DNA of 64,000 nucleotides from Clostridiaceae bacterium (GCA_021200535.1 JAJQGL010000050.1:1-64000), one strand, 5' to 3'. Shown: positions 21,059 to 29,797, counted from the first letter of the stretch. The notes: generated by a model not told the origin, from the letters alone. Program-made: numbers and translations.

Positions 21059-21727
21059 CTACTCTATAACTGCTGCAGCACGGACCGGACTCCCCTCTGC
21101 TCCTTTTAATTTTAATGGGAAAGCATAAAACATAACTTCATCCGGAATCTGCTCTAAATTTTTTAATCCTAACAATATGTTAATTCCCCTGTCCAGAAAA
21201 ACATAATCCGGCAGCTCTAAATCTTTAGGCACCTGATCTATTCCATCATTCGGATCGCCGATCATCGGCGTATCCATTGCAATCAGCTTAATCCCTTTTG
21301 CGGAAAGATATTTCGCAGCCTCTACGCTAAGAAATGGGCTTTCTTTTATATAATTTTCTTTTTCCCACAATTTGTCCCACCCTGTGGCGATAATACAGAT
21401 ATCATCTGGACACAGCTTTTGTGCCCCTGCTTCTTTTAACTGTTCCTCTGTAATTTGATATAACGGCTCTGCGTGTACCGGAATACGAAGAACCTTTGCT
21501 TTTCCTGCAAACTTCTCTAACGCCTCGCCTTCTATGCCTGACACGTCTTTCCTCCAATGTGCCAGACACTCAATATGCGTGCCGGTGTGCGGTGTGATTT
21601 GTACTTTGCTTGCAATATAGCCATTATCAGAAAGATTTGCGGTATGTTCTATCTGATAATTTACATACGGCGGGCCATAATCCCATATTCCCTCTTCCAG
21701 GGTTCCTGTTAAATCTACTATTTTCAT
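21059..21727 (-). CDS. Cyclase-family (kynurenine-formamidase-like) metal hydrolase
   Basis: MKIVDLTGTLEEG...HTGTHIECLAHW, variant of HxGTHxDxPxH motif. Confidence 0.85.
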   Translation of the reverse strand: MKIVDLTGTLEEGIWDYGPPYVNYQIEHTANLSDNGYIASKVQITPHTGTHIECLAHWRKDVSGIEGEALEKFAGKAKVLRIPVHAEPLYQITEEQLKEAGAQKLCPDDICIIATGWDKLWEKENYIKESPFLSVEAAKYLSAKGIKLIAMDTPMIGDPNDGIDQVPKDLELPDYVFLDRGINILLGLKNLEQIPDEVMFYAFPLKLKGAEGSPVRAAAVIE

Positions 21728-21739
21728 TGGCAGTCCTTT

Positions 21740-23059
21740 CTAAAAATCCCATTTGTACCTGTGCGCATAAATTTGTACCTGTTCTTTTATTTCTTTCTCG
21801 TACTTCTGCGGAATTTCATCCTGCTGATCCAGTAAATCCAAAAACGATTTCGAAAATCCAAGCACTTCCCGAAATCCTTCTTTTTTTATCTTATCCATAG
21901 CGTCATTTGGTGTATGGCAAAAATCTACACCGCTGGCAGAAAGTGTAATACTAGGAACTTCCCTTGACGTAATATTCATCGTGTCACACGGTACCGGGCC
22001 AGAAAAGATTCCCCAATCATAGCCCTGTTTTTCTACACTTTCCCTGATCCACTTTTCATGCTCTTTTATGCCGCTGTAGGTTGCTCCAATCGGAGTTGGT
22101 ATCCCGATAATGTCATAATTTAAATTAAACCGCAGCCTGCGGTAAATGTCGGGATTGTTTTGTATGAAATATTTACTGCCATGCAATCCCGGTTCATGCC
22201 CTGACCAGCAGACAAAATACATGGTTCTTCTGGGTTTTATCCCGGCATCCCAGAGCTCTTTATACTGTTTTGCCAATGCCAGTACGGTTCCGATTGCCCC
22301 GGCATCATCTACAGCGCCTTTGCTGCTGACTGCTGAATCAAGGTGGCCGGAAACCATAACAATCTCATTTTTCCAATCGGTTCCCTGCAAAACACCTATC
22401 ACATTCTGGCTTTCACATTCTAAGATTTCCGTTTCCAGCTCCAAATGCAGCTTAATCTGATCCATAGCTGCCAGTTTTCTGGCATCTTTATCATGTATTA
22501 CAAAAGATGGTATCATATAAGTTTCTTTACTTGTCTCATAATTTGCATACACATATGGGATTCCTTTTTGTTCTTCAGAGGTAGTAAAAATAACCGCCAA
22601 AGCATGATACTTTTCCAATAGTTTATAAGTATCTATATCCGGGTAATCCATTAAAATATTTCTTCCCAGTATAACAATCCGGTCCTTTACCTTTTCGCCT
22701 AACTGCTCTTCTTTTAACGGATAGATCTCACCAATCAGCCCCATGCTGTACTTCTCGCATGGGATGTATACTGCCTGTGCCGTAATTCCGTCCTCCGGCG
22801 TATCCTTGGAAAAACAAATATTGGTATGGTCTATTTCAACCCATTCGTCTCCTATTTGTGCCGCGATACGGCTTTTCTTCGTAATACAGCGCGGTACGTT
22901 AAAGGAAGCGGTTATCTTTTCCATGCCAATGGAATCAAATACTTCTTTCACATAAGAAATTGCTTTATCCATTTCGGGGCTTCCGGCAATTCTTTCCCCG
23001 CATTCTTCTACCAAATATCTGGTATGTTCATATGCAATCTGATCTCCACTCGCTTTCAT
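21740..23059 (-). CDS. M28-family metallopeptidase-like protein, paralog A
   Basis: VSGHLDSAV...GAVDDAGAIG...WSGHEPGLHGS M28 fold motifs. Confidence 0.85.
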   Translation of the reverse strand: MKASGDQIAYEHTRYLVEECGERIAGSPEMDKAISYVKEVFDSIGMEKITASFNVPRCITKKSRIAAQIGDEWVEIDHTNICFSKDTPEDGITAQAVYIPCEKYSMGLIGEIYPLKEEQLGEKVKDRIVILGRNILMDYPDIDTYKLLEKYHALAVIFTTSEEQKGIPYVYANYETSKETYMIPSFVIHDKDARKLAAMDQIKLHLELETEILECESQNVIGVLQGTDWKNEIVMVSGHLDSAVSSKGAVDDAGAIGTVLALAKQYKELWDAGIKPRRTMYFVCWSGHEPGLHGSKYFIQNNPDIYRRLRFNLNYDIIGIPTPIGATYSGIKEHEKWIRESVEKQGYDWGIFSGPVPCDTMNITSREVPSITLSASGVDFCHTPNDAMDKIKKEGFREVLGFSKSFLDLLDQQDEIPQKYEKEIKEQVQIYAHRYKWDF

Positions 23060-23073
23060 GACATCCTCCTTTT

Positions 23074-24192
23074 CTACAGCAGCGCTGCAATCTCACGAAT
23101 TTTTGCTGTATCACCCAAATTGCTGCCGCTGTTTTTGATCATTACACTTTCCTCCGGCTTCCACCATAAATAAACCTTTTGGCCAGTTGTATACTTGTGG
23201 CTTGTATTTGACAGCTTCGATATCTTCACTTCATTTCCATTCGGCAATACGGCAATAATTTTGATCAGATTCCCAACAAAAACAATATCTCTTATCACTG
23301 CCTGAATACTAAAATCCTCTACCGGAGTTTCTGAGGTCCTCATATTTTCAGGCCGGACACATACATACAGTAATTCTTCCATTGAAAAACCCCTGCCCGC
23401 ACTCTTAATCATTCCACTTTCTGTTCCGATATGGTAATTTGCCGACACTCTCTTTATGATGCCTTCAAAAATATTCGACTCTCCAATAAATTCTGCTACG
23501 TATTTGCTCTCCGGCTGATTATAAATCGCATCTGATGTTCCAATCTGCTCGATCACACCATTGTGCATAATCGCAATGCGGTCACTCATGGTCAGTGCTT
23601 CTTCCTGGTCATGCGTGACATAAATAAATGTCGTTCCAAGCTGTTTCTGCAGACGCTTTAGTTCAAACTGCATCTGTTTCCGTAATTTTAAATCTAATGC
23701 TCCCAGTGGTTCATCCAGTAAAAGTACCTTAGGGCTGTTGATTAACGCTCTTGCAATAGAAACACGCTGTTTTTGCCCGCCAGATAACTGGGACGGCTTT
23801 CTTTTTTCAAACCCTTCCAGTTGAACCATCTCAATCATTTCTGTCACTTTTTGGCGAATTTCCTGCTTCGGTAATTTTTTTAATTTTAATCCATATGCGA
23901 TATTCTGGTACACGTCTAAATGAGGAAATAATGCATAACTCTGAAAGGCTGTATTTACCGGACGTTTATATGCAGGTAAATTCCCCATTTCTTCACCGTC
24001 TATCATAATTCTGCCGGATGTGGTCGTTTCAAATCCGGCGATCATCCGCAGTGTAGTGGTTTTTCCGCATCCTGATGAGCCAAGTAATGTCAAAAATTCT
24101 CCTTGTTCAATCGCAAGGCTAATATTTTTTACAACCAGATTGGGACCATATGATTTGCTTACTTTGTCTAATGAAACGATTACATGATTCAT
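23074..24192 (-). CDS. potA: Spermidine/putrescine-type ABC transporter ATP-binding protein
   Basis: [10 protein letters not shown] Walker [10 protein letters not shown] signature, [11 protein letters not shown] Walker B, TOBE-like C-terminus. Confidence 0.92.
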   Translation of the reverse strand: MNHVIVSLDKVSKSYGPNLVVKNISLAIEQGEFLTLLGSSGCGKTTTLRMIAGFETTTSGRIMIDGEEMGNLPAYKRPVNTAFQSYALFPHLDVYQNIAYGLKLKKLPKQEIRQKVTEMIEMVQLEGFEKRKPSQLSGGQKQRVSIARALINSPKVLLLDEPLGALDLKLRKQMQFELKRLQKQLGTTFIYVTHDQEEALTMSDRIAIMHNGVIEQIGTSDAIYNQPESKYVAEFIGESNIFEGIIKRVSANYHIGTESGMIKSAGRGFSMEELLYVCVRPENMRTSETPVEDFSIQAVIRDIVFVGNLIKIIAVLPNGNEVKISKLSNTSHKYTTGQKVYLWWKPEESVMIKNSGSNLGDTAKIREIAALL

Positions 24193-24212
24193 ATTTCATT
24201 CCCTCTTTCTGT

Positions 24213-24557
24213 TTACAGTGCTTTTTTCCCTCTCTCACCGGTACGTATTCTCATAACATCTTCAACATTGGAAACAAACACCTTACCATCGCCATAGCTT
24301 CCTGTCCCAATTCGTTCTACAATCTCATTCATAATACCTGCCAGCTCCTTGTCATGCACTACTGTCATCACATAAATTTTAGGCAGAAGGTTTGTTGTAA
24401 TATCATCCTGTGTTTCTTTCTTAATATGTCCTTTTTGCCGCCCGCAGCCCATTACTGTAGCTACGGTAAGTCCAAGACAGTCATGGTCTGCTAAAATCTT
24501 CTTAATATCTTCCATTTTTTCTGTACGCGTAATAATTTCTATTTTCTTCATATTCAT
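24213..24557 (-). CDS. PII-family signal-transduction protein (candidate PotN-type)
   Basis: GCGRQKGH T-loop start, GTGSYGDGKVFV B-loop, MRIRTGERG C-loop. Confidence 0.9.
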   Translation of the reverse strand: MNMKKIEIITRTEKMEDIKKILADHDCLGLTVATVMGCGRQKGHIKKETQDDITTNLLPKIYVMTVVHDKELAGIMNEIVERIGTGSYGDGKVFVSNVEDVMRIRTGERGKKAL

Positions 24558-24579
24558 CCTCCATCTTTAACTTCCACAC

Positions 24580-25896
24580 TTATTCCTCCGAAAAAAATCC
24601 CCAGCCATACATGTTTCCATATTCCTGCATTTCTTTTTTCAGTTTATCATCATATCCCTGTGGAACTTCTTCTGCATTAACTAATTCATCCAGCATTTCT
24701 ACCGAAAACAGAATTGGTGTTTTAAAGCTCTCTTTTGACACATAACTCATGTTGTCGTACTTTGTGTGATTCATCGAATAAAACCCGGATGTCAATGTCA
24801 AGTGCGGAATTTCACGGGATGCAAAATTAATCGTATCAACTACCCATGGTCCCAATTCGATTTTCCACTCCAATTCTAATTTATCAATTACCTTCTCTAA
24901 CATCTGCGCCATTTCCTGATTGCAGCCTGCCCATATTAACGGAGAGCTCATTACATTCCCAATAATATCGTAATTAAAGACAAACTTATTATTTTCATAT
25001 ATGGATGGATTATCCTCAATAAAATACCGGCTGCCGTAAATGCCGCATTCATGTCCTGACCAGGCAATAAAATAAATGGTCCGCTTTGGCAATATTCCCT
25101 TTTTCTTTAATTCCCCATATAACTTTGCCATCTCCATAACAACTGCAACACCTCCGGCATCATCAATCGCGCCCAGGCTTCCCTGTGCGGAATCGAGATG
25201 GGCGCAGACAATAATATTGCCGGCAGCTTTGTCCGTACCTTCCACTACTCCTATGGTATTTTGTGTCCCTTTCATGGTAATGTCACACTGGAAAGAATAC
25301 TGTATGATTACATTTTTCCGGTCAATCAGCTGCATCGCTTCATCATAGTGCATAATTGCAGTCGGAATTGTATATTCTTCCTGCATTTTTGCAAAATTGG
25401 CATATACATACGGCGCATCTTTGTGCCCATCTGATGTTGTAAATAAAATTCCCTTTGCCCCATATTCATGCAGCTTTTTATACATATTTAAATCAGGATA
25501 CTCAATATAAACATCACGGCAAATCAGCACAAATTTCCCTTCCACCTCTTCCTGCTTTATATTGCCGACCGAACCATTTTCAATATATACCAGCGGAGCC
25601 TGCAAACCGGTTTCCGGTGTTGTTTTTGAAAAAATGGCCGGAGTATGTTTTAAATTTACCCACTTTCCATCAACCTGTGCTTTCAGTTCAGAATGCTTAA
25701 TATCACAAAACGGTATTTCAAATTTATGTACAAAATGCTCTATGCCATATTCTTCAAACTGATTCTGTATATATTGTGAAGCCTGCAGCACATTGTCGCC
25801 GCCTGCTACACGCACACCGCAATCCTCTGCAAAATATCTGGTATGCTCATATGCTTCTAAATAATAATCTGAATATTCTACACCTTTAAATTTCAT
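24580..25896 (-). CDS. M28-family metallopeptidase-like protein, paralog B
   Basis: VCAHLDSAQGSLGAIDDAGGVA...WSGHECGIYGS; same architecture as 21740-23059. Confidence 0.85.
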   Translation of the reverse strand: MKFKGVEYSDYYLEAYEHTRYFAEDCGVRVAGGDNVLQASQYIQNQFEEYGIEHFVHKFEIPFCDIKHSELKAQVDGKWVNLKHTPAIFSKTTPETGLQAPLVYIENGSVGNIKQEEVEGKFVLICRDVYIEYPDLNMYKKLHEYGAKGILFTTSDGHKDAPYVYANFAKMQEEYTIPTAIMHYDEAMQLIDRKNVIIQYSFQCDITMKGTQNTIGVVEGTDKAAGNIIVCAHLDSAQGSLGAIDDAGGVAVVMEMAKLYGELKKKGILPKRTIYFIAWSGHECGIYGSRYFIEDNPSIYENNKFVFNYDIIGNVMSSPLIWAGCNQEMAQMLEKVIDKLELEWKIELGPWVVDTINFASREIPHLTLTSGFYSMNHTKYDNMSYVSKESFKTPILFSVEMLDELVNAEEVPQGYDDKLKKEMQEYGNMYGWGFFSEE

Positions 25897-25928
25897 AATT
25901 CGCCTCCATGTTTTGACCGCATTTCACA

Positions 25929-26993
25929 CTAATTTCCAAGAATCTTTGCTATATATGTATCATATATTTCCTGTGCTTCACCTATCGCGTATTGCTCATA
26001 AGTCTGATCTTCTTTGTCTTCCGGAATTTCAAAAATAGAAAGTGCCTCTCTGGTTGTTTCGTCTAAAAATTCTGTCGCAGCTTCATTGATAGATACCCCT
26101 GGGTATTCCATTAAAATTTCTGCATAATTTTCTCCATCTAATATCCAGTCCATCAGCATTTGCGCTTCTGTTGATTTCTTGCTGGCCTTCGGGACTGCAA
26201 AGACCTGTGTAGCGTAGCAATACCAGTAATCGGACATATCCGGCACATAATAGCCTGCATCCGGATTTTCCATCATTGCAATCGCCACGTCAGATGCATA
26301 GGTCAAAGCCACACAGCATTCTCCATTTTCAACCGAATTACGCGGCGCTCCATCATCATACACCTTAACGTTTTCGTTATACTCATTTAACCATTCATAT
26401 GCTTCTTCAATACTCTCTTCATCCTTTGCATTTGGATCCAGCCCCTTTGCTGCCAAAATCATGGAAAAGATGTCTCTGCTTGGAGATACGGATGCAATTT
26501 TCCCTTCTAATGCAGGATCTAATAAATCATCCCAGCAGGTGATGTCAACCGGACAGGTCTCTGGATCTACCATTACCATATAAGAGCCCGACATATACGG
26601 AACAATATAATCGGCATCGTCCGGATAAAGAAATTCCTGATATTGCTCACTAATATTCGAATAGTTTTCCATGCTCTCCTTATCAATTTCCTGCAAATAA
26701 TCACCCGAAATCAACGCATGCGTCGACTCCTGCGAAGGCTGAATCAAATCGTAATCATCACCGGATTCTATCTTTGTCAGAATATCTGATTCCCCGGAGC
26801 AATATGTAACATTTACCTCTATTCCATATTGCTCTGTAAAGCTCTCCAAAACACTTTCGGATAAATAATCCGGATAAATCAAAACATTAATTGAATCTGC
26901 ATATTTGCTTTCTTCTGTTCCTCCGCTGCCGCATCCTGTAAGACAGGATACGATCATACTTCCTGTTAAAATAACTGCTATGGCTTTTTTCAT
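25929..26993 (-). CDS. potD: Polyamine ABC transporter substrate-binding lipoprotein
   Basis: Lipobox SCLTGCGSGG; INVLIYPDYLSESVLESFTEQYGIEV PotD-like. Confidence 0.92.
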   Translation of the reverse strand: MKKAIAVILTGSMIVSCLTGCGSGGTEESKYADSINVLIYPDYLSESVLESFTEQYGIEVNVTYCSGESDILTKIESGDDYDLIQPSQESTHALISGDYLQEIDKESMENYSNISEQYQEFLYPDDADYIVPYMSGSYMVMVDPETCPVDITCWDDLLDPALEGKIASVSPSRDIFSMILAAKGLDPNAKDEESIEEAYEWLNEYNENVKVYDDGAPRNSVENGECCVALTYASDVAIAMMENPDAGYYVPDMSDYWYCYATQVFAVPKASKKSTEAQMLMDWILDGENYAEILMEYPGVSINEAATEFLDETTREALSIFEIPEDKEDQTYEQYAIGEAQEIYDTYIAKILGN

Positions 26994-27025
26994 ATTTAGT
27001 TCCTCCTCTTTTTGTTTTTTGTATG

Positions 27026-27823
27026 TTAATGAATACGTTTAACCCTTTTTTTCATGCTCATCAGGCATCTAAACAGTACCGTTCCCGCAATAACCGCAAA
27101 GATAATTAACGTTGATAAAGCATTAATTTCCGGTGATACACCCATCTTTACCGATGTATATATTTTCATGGGAAGCGTCACACAGTTCGGCCCGGCAAGA
27201 AAATCCGTTATCACTACATCATCCAGGGAAATGGAAAATGCCAATACGGCTCCCGATACCACTCCGGGCATAATGACCGGCAATGTTACCCTGAAAAATG
27301 TCTGGATGGGATTTGCACCCAAATCCATAGATGCTTCTTCTATAGAACAATCAAAGTCCAATAATCTTGTCCGTACCGTCATATACATATACGGCAATGT
27401 CAAAACAACATGTCCGCCAATAACCGCATACATGCCTTTCGGTAAATGCAGCAGCGATACCAGGCACATGAGTGCAACGCCAAATACCACTCCCGGAACA
27501 ATAAGCGGAATATATATGCTGGTATTCAGCATATTTCTGCCCCTGAATTTATAGCGGACCAATCCAACTGCTCCTAATGTTCCCACTACCATAGTGATAA
27601 GTGTTGTAACAAATGCAATGGTCAGAGACGTCGATAAAATTTTCCACATGGATTGGTCCTGAAATAATTCCGTATAATATTTTGTGGTAAATCCAATCCA
27701 CTGCTTATTGCTCCTCTGGTCATTAAAAGAAAAAACAACCATAACCACCACCGGAATGTAGATAAATGCATACATTAAGCAGACATAGATTAGCTTTATT
27801 ATTTTCCCTAATTTTTTTCTCAT
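27026..27823 (-). CDS. potC: Polyamine ABC transporter permease
   Basis: EASMDLGANPIQTFFRVTLPVIMPG EAA permease motif. Confidence 0.92.
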   Translation of the reverse strand: MRKKLGKIIKLIYVCLMYAFIYIPVVVMVVFSFNDQRSNKQWIGFTTKYYTELFQDQSMWKILSTSLTIAFVTTLITMVVGTLGAVGLVRYKFRGRNMLNTSIYIPLIVPGVVFGVALMCLVSLLHLPKGMYAVIGGHVVLTLPYMYMTVRTRLLDFDCSIEEASMDLGANPIQTFFRVTLPVIMPGVVSGAVLAFSISLDDVVITDFLAGPNCVTLPMKIYTSVKMGVSPEINALSTLIIFAVIAGTVLFRCLMSMKKRVKRIH

Positions 27824-28713
27824 GCAATTCCACCTCCCAAATCATCCAGGTCACCCACTTTATTGTATAAGTGCAATAAAATAATAGTGAGTAATACTAA
27901 AATGATGGATAGTGCACTTCCAAATGGCCAATTTCGCGATTCACTGAACTGGTCTTTTATAATATTTCCTAAAATTAAAGTTGTACCGCCGCCCATGATA
28001 TCAGATACAAAATAGCTTCCAAGCGATGGAATAAAGGAAATGACCGCTGCTGCAAAAATGCCAGGTGAAGTTAACGGTAATGTAACCTTAAAAAACGTTT
28101 TTACATGGCTGGCGCCTAGATCGGCAGATGCCTCCAGCAAGGATTTATCTAATTTTTCAATAGAGGAATACATGGGCAGGACGGCAAATGGTATTACAAT
28201 ATATACCAGACCCAATATGACTGCTCCATCTGTGTACAATATCTGTAATGGCTCTTTGATGATTCCCAGGTTCATTAACAGCGTGTTTAAGATCCCCTTT
28301 GTATTTAACAGGATAACAAAACTGTAAAGCTTCACAAGCCCATTTGTCCAAAACGGCAATATCAAAAGCAAGATCATGAACGATGCCCATTTTTTCGGCG
28401 CCTTTGCCGTGGCAGTTGCCATAAAATAAGCCATGGGGTAACAAATCAATAAAATAATAATGGTACTTATAAATGCGATCTTTACAGAATTTACCAATGC
28501 CCCTAAATAGGTAACATCAAGCAAAGACTGGTACCCATGAAATGATACGGTAAATTCTACCCCGCCATTTGCCGGCCTTGTCATAATGCTCATAACTGCC
28601 ACATACACAAGCGGTATGACCACCAATAATAAAATGACTAAGATTAGCGGAACAAGCAGCAACAGTATCCACGGATTCCTTTCCCGCCCCTTCTGGCGAT
28701 ATGTTTTTTTCAC
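27820..28713 (-). CDS. potB: Polyamine ABC transporter permease
   Basis: EASADLGASHVKTFFKVTLPLTSPG EAA motif; start overlaps the downstream potC. Confidence 0.92.
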   Translation of the reverse strand: MKKTYRQKGRERNPWILLLLVPLILVILLLVVIPLVYVAVMSIMTRPANGGVEFTVSFHGYQSLLDVTYLGALVNSVKIAFISTIIILLICYPMAYFMATATAKAPKKWASFMILLLILPFWTNGLVKLYSFVILLNTKGILNTLLMNLGIIKEPLQILYTDGAVILGLVYIVIPFAVLPMYSSIEKLDKSLLEASADLGASHVKTFFKVTLPLTSPGIFAAAVISFIPSLGSYFVSDIMGGGTTLILGNIIKDQFSESRNWPFGSALSIILVLLTIILLHLYNKVGDLDDLGGGIA

Positions 28714-28783
28714 ATTTTTCCCTCCATTCCGTAACGTTTGTTACTATAACCAGAAATCCAGTTTCACGGATTCCGGTTCTAAA

Positions 28784-28828
28784 TAAAAAAAACGATGGCG
28801 TAATTTCATAATTGAAGTTACACCATCG
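28784..28828 (-). terminator. Terminator-like hairpin with T8 in the potB leader (candidate attenuator)
   Basis: Minus strand CGATGGTGTAACTTC-aattat-GAAATTACGCCATCG-TTTTTTTT. Confidence 0.7.
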
Positions 28829-28860
28829 TAACATTTGGGGTTTTTCTTTTTGATAAACTT

Positions 28861-28889
28861 ATTGTACCTCACAGCTTTCCAAATGTCAT
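28861..28889 (-). promoter_or_regulatory. Putative sigma-A promoter of the pot operon (ATGACA-N17-TACAAT)
   Basis: Minus-strand -35/-10-like boxes with 17-bp spacing, upstream of the leader hairpin. Confidence 0.5.
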
Positions 28890-28931
28890 TGTAGGGTTTG
28901 CACAATTCTATTTGTGCACGCAATAATTCAT

Positions 28932-28960
28932 GCAATAATGATAGGCGAACCGAGCATGCC
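28932..28960 (-). repeat. Dispersed repeat family 1, copy A (core GGCATGCTCGGTTCGCCTATCATTATTGC)
   Basis: Reverse complement shares the GCATGCTCGGT..GCCTATCATTAT core with 32023-32072 and 59815-59864. Confidence 0.65.
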
Positions 28961-28965
28961 CTTCT

Positions 28966-29122
28966 TCATGATATAATAAGACTGCCACGCGAAGCGTGTG
29001 TAGATAACGATCATGAACAGCTGCGCAAGCAGCGATAGAGCGCGAAAGCGCGAGTTCATGATATAATAAAGGCTGCCACGCGAAGCGTGTGTAGATAACG
29101 ATCATGACGCTCTGCTTCATGA
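28966..29122. repeat. Array of TCATGA-delimited ~45-bp units with mini-hairpins
   Basis: TCATGA at 28966, 29011, 29056, 29102, 29117; units 1 and 3 almost identical (TCATGATATAATAA..TGCCACGCGAAGCGTGTGTAGATAACGA). Confidence 0.85.
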
Positions 29123-29797
29123 GATAATGAGCGCAAAGACATCATCCCGCAGCTGGTTCCACGCATCCGGATGCTCTACATAATACTTTGGGCAATTTTT
29201 CCCAGTCACATCATAATGTCTGATAATATCCTCCTTCTGTATCTCATATTTGACACACAAATATGCAGTCAGCGCTAACAGTGAGCGGTAGGTTTTCTCC
29301 GTAAACTCACCCGTAGTATCCGGATGGCAGCATTCAATGGAAATCGTATCACTGTTCCGGTCGTTTGAGGCATATGCAATCTCATCCTCCGGAATACATT
29401 GTATGATATTCCCTTTCAGGCCGATTATGTAATGGCTACTGACCTTATTTTCTGCCTGATCCGGACAATCCTTCCTCGATTCAAAATAGTTCCGGTTCGC
29501 AACCGCATCTGTTCCCGGGTTTGCCGTATAGTGAATCACAATGCCGTTCACCTGCTCCAGCGAAATGCCGGGACGTGAATTGACATTTTTTGTCAGAAGC
29601 ATTTTTTTCGTTTTTGGTTTTTCTATCTCATAATCAGAAAAGACAAATCCTTCCGTCTCTGGTTCCTCCTGCTTCTGCATCGCCTTTGCAATCCAAAAGA
29701 CTGCAAGCGCAATACAAAGTGCAGATAAAAGCCCCATTACAACGATGAAGAAAAACTGTTTTAATTTCCGCTTCTTTGCCTTTGTAAGTTTTCTCAT
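29117..29797 (-). CDS. Membrane-anchored N-acetylmuramoyl-L-alanine amidase (Amidase_2/PGRP)
   Basis: GIVIHYTANPGTDAVANRNYFE...SSHYIIG...IECCHPD...DIIRHYDVTGKNCP. Confidence 0.9.
   Translation of the reverse strand: MRKLTKAKKRKLKQFFFIVVMGLLSALCIALAVFWIAKAMQKQEEPETEGFVFSDYEIEKPKTKKMLLTKNVNSRPGISLEQVNGIVIHYTANPGTDAVANRNYFESRKDCPDQAENKVSSHYIIGLKGNIIQCIPEDEIAYASNDRNSDTISIECCHPDTTGEFTEKTYRSLLALTAYLCVKYEIQKEDIIRHYDVTGKNCPKYYVEHPDAWNQLRDDVFALIIS

Noticed and set aside
28744-28935. 63-aa minus-strand ORF in the pot leader (MHELLRAQIELCKPYNDIW...)
   Set aside because: It spans the promoter-like boxes, the terminator hairpin and its T tract; no recognisable domain or good SD. Probably not coding, although a transposase remnant cannot be excluded.
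28908-29120. 70-aa minus-strand ORF (MKQSVMIVIYTRFAWQPLLYHELALS...)
   Set aside because: Translation of the repeat array itself (internal repetition IYTRFAWQ.LLYHE / HTLRVAVLLYHEE); no protein-family signal.
28966-29122. CRISPR-like array
   Set aside because: Only 6-bp identical delimiters and two near-identical 45-bp units; no 25-35-bp direct repeats with unique spacers and no cas genes in the window.
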